This document shows positions 13,387 to 15,844 of a stretch of DNA of 15,844 bases, one piece after another. The first letter of the stretch is position 1. The number at the start of each line of letters is the position of its first letter. Where the stretch lies: NCBI GenBank assembly GCA_040381235.1, contig JBEIHS010000087.1, forward strand, positions 1 to 15,844. Reading direction: 5' to 3'. The notes under the pieces are model-generated. The model ran no database searches, was not told where the DNA came from, and saw only the letters and a program-made list of their open reading frames with translations. The position numbers and the translations under genes are program-made. This DNA comes from CAIXSC01 sp040381235. Its GTDB lineage: Bacteria > Planctomycetota > Planctomycetia > Pirellulales > Pirellulaceae.

Positions 13387-14727
13387 CTACGGCGTTCGAT
13401 CGCGGAGGTGTTTCGGCTGGCCGGTCGACTCCAGCACCGACATCCAGAGGTCGCCGTCCGGATCGACTTGGTTCCGTTCGCGGATGGCAAGCGCGATCGG
13501 GATATGCACGAAGCGGCCATGCCATCGTCCGACCACCATCTCGGTGCGGCCGCTCATCGCCGCGTGCACCGCGTTATGAGCGAGCCGAATACAATACACC
13601 GAATCGTAAGGATTCGCGGGCACGCTGCGAATGTTGTAGCTAGGGTCGATGTATTTGAGATTCAGTTCCATGCCCTGCGCCGCGCAGTATTCGGTGATCC
13701 GCTGCCGCAGGTATAAGCCGATGTCCTGCAGTTTGGCGTTGCCCGAGGCGTCGGTGCCATGCGAACCGCCTTGGAACAAGTCCTGCCCGGCGCCCTCGGC
13801 GACGACAATCACGGCGTGCGACTTGGCCTCCAAACGCTTGCGCAAGTTGGCCAGTAACCCGCGTTCGCCATCCAACGCGAACGGCACCTCGGGAATCAGC
13901 ACGAAGTTGACATCCGAGCGGGCGAGGCTGGCATAGCATGCGATGAATCCCGAATGCCGCCCCATGAGCTTCACAAGCCCCACGCCGTTGGGCGAAGCGG
14001 TCGCCTCGACATGCGCCGCCGCGATGCTTTCCGCCGCCACTGAAAACGCCGTCTGAAAGCCGAAGCTTTGATCGATGAACATAATGTCGTTATCGATCGT
14101 CTTCGGAATGCCGACAACCGCGATCCGTCCCCCCTGCTTGCTGATCATCTCGCTGATCTTCATCGCCCCGCGCAGCGTGCCGTCGCCGCCGATGACAAAC
14201 AGGATGTTGATATTCATCCGCTCCAGGCAATCGACGATCTCCTCGGCGTCCTGCTGGCCGCGGGAGGTGCCCAAAATCGAGCCGCCCAATTCGTTGATCC
14301 GGCCGACGACTTCCGGCGAGAGATCGATCACGCTGCGGCCATACTTCGCGATAAAGCCCTGGTAGCCGTTGCGGAAACCGTAGATCTTTTTGACGCCGTA
14401 GTGGAAGTACAACTCGAGCACAATCGCGCGGATGACATCGTTCAACCCCGGACACAGTCCGCCGCAAGTGACAATTCCCACGCGGGTTTTCGACGGATCG
14501 AAGAAGATCTTGCGTCGCGCCCCGGCCGGCTCGAAGCCCGGCAATTCGCCCAATCCCAGCCCGCGGTTAAGCACGGCGCTCCGCGTGTCGTCGAACAGCA
14601 CCCGGTCGTTTTCGTCGACGTTGTTGTAAGTCGGCTGGCGGTCGGCGATGAGCGGCATCAGCGGCGAGTCGATCCGGCAGGTGCCCAGCGTGCGAACGAC
14701 CAAATCTTCAGCATGGACATTGTGCAT
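13387..14727 (-). CDS. pfkA: 6-phosphofructokinase (ATP-dependent type)
   Basis: The 446-residue protein is a PfkA-superfamily 6-phosphofructokinase that phosphorylates fructose 6-phosphate to the 1,6-bisphosphate in glycolysis. Motifs: CGGLCPGLN at 88-96, nucleotide-binding GGDGT at 180-184, PKTIDND at 208-214 (catalytic Asp212), MGRHSGF at 255-261, PE at 279-280 and YIDPSYNIRSVPANPYD at 359-375. Gly at the GGDGT position points to ATP and not pyrophosphate, while Lys in PKTIDND is of the group X/plant-like subtype, so ATP use is likely but not certain. The roughly 80-residue N-terminal extension also fits that subtype. I prefer ATG 14727 because the sequence upstream (to ATG 14811) is low-quality and Arg-rich; neither start has a clear Shine-Dalgarno site. 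It ends 34 bases from the convergent kinase gene. Confidence 0.92.
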   Translation of the reverse strand: MHNVHAEDLVVRTLGTCRIDSPLMPLIADRQPTYNNVDENDRVLFDDTRSAVLNRGLGLGELPGFEPAGARRKIFFDPSKTRVGIVTCGGLCPGLNDVIRAIVLELYFHYGVKKIYGFRNGYQGFIAKYGRSVIDLSPEVVGRINELGGSILGTSRGQQDAEEIVDCLERMNINILFVIGGDGTLRGAMKISEMISKQGGRIAVVGIPKTIDNDIMFIDQSFGFQTAFSVAAESIAAAHVEATASPNGVGLVKLMGRHSGFIACYASLARSDVNFVLIPEVPFALDGERGLLANLRKRLEAKSHAVIVVAEGAGQDLFQGGSHGTDASGNAKLQDIGLYLRQRITEYCAAQGMELNLKYIDPSYNIRSVPANPYDSVYCIRLAHNAVHAAMSGRTEMVVGRWHGRFVHIPIALAIRERNQVDPDGDLWMSVLESTGQPKHLRDRTP

Positions 14728-14889
14728 GGTGGCGGACCAATCGCGAGTGGCGGTATGAGGGTAAGGCTGTCGATCGAATCGTTCGTTGCGCGACTCGCGA
14801 GTCGACGACATCGCGAACCGGTGGTTGTGGTAATGGTCCAGAGCGGCGTTTTCGAGCGCTTAGCTCTTTGCGTAATGAATCCCAGCGTG

Positions 14890-14940
14890 ACGGCTCTCAG
14901 CATGACGGCTCTCAGAGTAACGGCTCTCAGAGTAACGGCT
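14890..14940. repeat. 15-bp tandem units between ppc and pfk
   Basis: ACGGCTCTCAGAGTA-type units occur at 14890-14904 (variant ending CATG), 14905-14919 and 14920-14934, with a partial copy at 14935-14940. It lies in the 231-base gap between the ppc stop and the preferred pfk start and could affect the leader of the pfk transcript. Confidence 0.9.
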
Positions 14941-14958
14941 CATCGCGTCGCCGGTGGC

Positions 14959-15844
14959 TTATCCCGTGGTTCGCATGCCGGACGCGATGCCTTGCACGGT
15001 GAGGCGTAGCAAATCGCGGAGGGCTTTGTGCTCCTCAGGCTTGGCGTCCGCGGCCAAGTGCCGCTTCCGCGTCAATAGCTCGATTTGGAGGAGATTTAAC
15101 GGGTCGATATAAGGATTGCGGACTTCAATCGATTGCTGGAACCACGGAGTCCGCGACAGCAATTGCGATTCACCGACGACTTCCAAAATCGCCTGCCGCG
15201 CGCGATCCCGCTCGCTGGCGATCAGCATCCAGATCCGCTCGCGGGCCGTTTCCGATTGGCACAGGTCGGAGTATCGCTGGCCGACATACATGTCGGCTTT
15301 GGCCAAGGCCAGCGCCGCGTTGTCGATCGTGGCCTCGAAAAAGGGCCACTGGCGATACATTTCACAGATCAAGAGCCATGTGGCCCGGGTCTTGTATTTG
15401 ACCTCGGTCAGCGCCGTGCCGAGTCCGTACCAAGCGGGAAGCAGGCAGCGGTTTTGGGTCCAGGAAAACACCCAGGGGATGGCTCGCAAGTCGGCCAGTG
15501 TGCGTTTTCCGGTGCGGCGCGATGGCCGCGACGCGATCGGCAAGTTCTCGATTTCCTCGATCGGCGTCGACTGCTCGAAAAACGAAATGAATCCCTCTTC
15601 TTCCACCAACGCCTTGTAAACCTCGAAAGATCGCTGTGACAGCGCCTCCATCAATTGGTTCCATTCGAACTTTTCGACCGAACGGCTGACATTGCTGGCA
15701 ACCAGCGTGGCGGAGGTGACTTGTTCCAGGTGGCGGTAGGCGATCGGCGGATCGTCGTACCGTTCGGCCAGCACTTCTCCTTGTTCCGTGAGTCGCAGGG
15801 AGCCGGCGAGCGCCATGCGCGGCAACGACATAATGCCCCGCGCC
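14959..15844 (-). CDS. ppc: Phosphoenolpyruvate carboxylase, C-terminal part
   Basis: The gene runs off the right edge; about 295 of the usual roughly 900 residues are present. Visible conserved blocks are TEQGEVL near the edge, the glycine/arginine region RPSRR, LRAIPWVFSWTQNR, the YGLGTAL segment, and the characteristic ending LTVQGIASGMRTTG with the conserved C-terminal Gly. The enzyme carboxylates phosphoenolpyruvate with bicarbonate to oxaloacetate, refilling the TCA cycle, in the cytoplasm as a tetramer. The ATG at 15829-15831 is internal, since the frame continues upstream as ARGI. The catalytic His and most Arg/Lys residues lie outside the window. It precedes pfk on the same strand, a plausible pair of central-carbon genes. 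Confidence 0.96.
   Translation of the reverse strand, partial: ARGIMSLPRMALAGSLRLTEQGEVLAERYDDPPIAYRHLEQVTSATLVASNVSRSVEKFEWNQLMEALSQRSFEVYKALVEEEGFISFFEQSTPIEEIENLPIASRPSRRTGKRTLADLRAIPWVFSWTQNRCLLPAWYGLGTALTEVKYKTRATWLLICEMYRQWPFFEATIDNAALALAKADMYVGQRYSDLCQSETARERIWMLIASERDRARQAILEVVGESQLLSRTPWFQQSIEVRNPYIDPLNLLQIELLTRKRHLAADAKPEEHKALRDLLRLTVQGIASGMRTTG

Noticed and set aside
14068..15009. 313-codon plus-strand ORF opposite the phosphofructokinase gene
   Set aside because: Antisense to a well-conserved enzyme; the sequence is low-complexity and includes the 15-bp repeat translated as TALRV units.

Overview
The window looks like chromosomal DNA of a planctomycete (probably a Pirellula-like lineage). 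The evidence is high G+C, weak or absent Shine-Dalgarno sites before several genes, an ECF sigma factor paired with a large Ser/Thr kinase that carries an anti-sigma-like zinc motif, and a planctomycete-style antitoxin remnant. I infer the lineage from gene style only; there is no rRNA to confirm it.

Bases 1 to about 4500 are an accessory region of lower G+C, made mostly of broken genes. In order it holds: the 3' part of an ATP-binding/nuclease-like gene with two in-frame stops; a ParB-like fragment with a one-base frameshift that runs directly into the 3' part of a HigB/RelE-type toxin gene; an intact HigA-type antitoxin fused to an ImmA/IrrE-type metallopeptidase; an intact hypothetical gene; a strong hairpin; an internal piece of a phage portal gene; the first part of a glycosyltransferase gene; and the first part of an antitoxin gene. 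The ParB and portal pieces suggest a decayed prophage-like element. Bases 4458-5894 hold a palindrome-rich non-coding stretch, a small zinc-finger gene and a GNAT acetyltransferase gene on the minus strand, and a further non-coding stretch.

A tRNA with anticodon CAT (probably tRNA-Ile2) lies at 5895-5967, followed by an 11-unit heptanucleotide repeat. From about 6220 onward the DNA is high-G+C and compact, with intact genes. A minus-strand group, M19 dipeptidase, murB and an ftsQ/divIB-like gene, links peptidoglycan precursor synthesis, peptide cleavage and division. Divergent from it on the plus strand are an ECF sigma factor gene and, 668 bases further on, an 851-residue protein. That protein has an N-terminal anti-sigma-type zinc motif, a complete kinase domain, a Pro-rich repeat linker, one membrane segment and a C-terminal DJ-1/PfpI-like (class I glutamine amidotransferase-like) domain. 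This multi-domain protein is the most unusual thing in the window. Convergent with it are genes for 6-phosphofructokinase and, cut by the right edge, phosphoenolpyruvate carboxylase, two enzymes of the phosphoenolpyruvate region of central carbon metabolism.

Three separate 15-bp-period tandem repeats (in the ftsQ-like gene, in the kinase linker, and between ppc and pfk) and one 7-bp-period repeat suggest that short tandem duplication is common in this genome.
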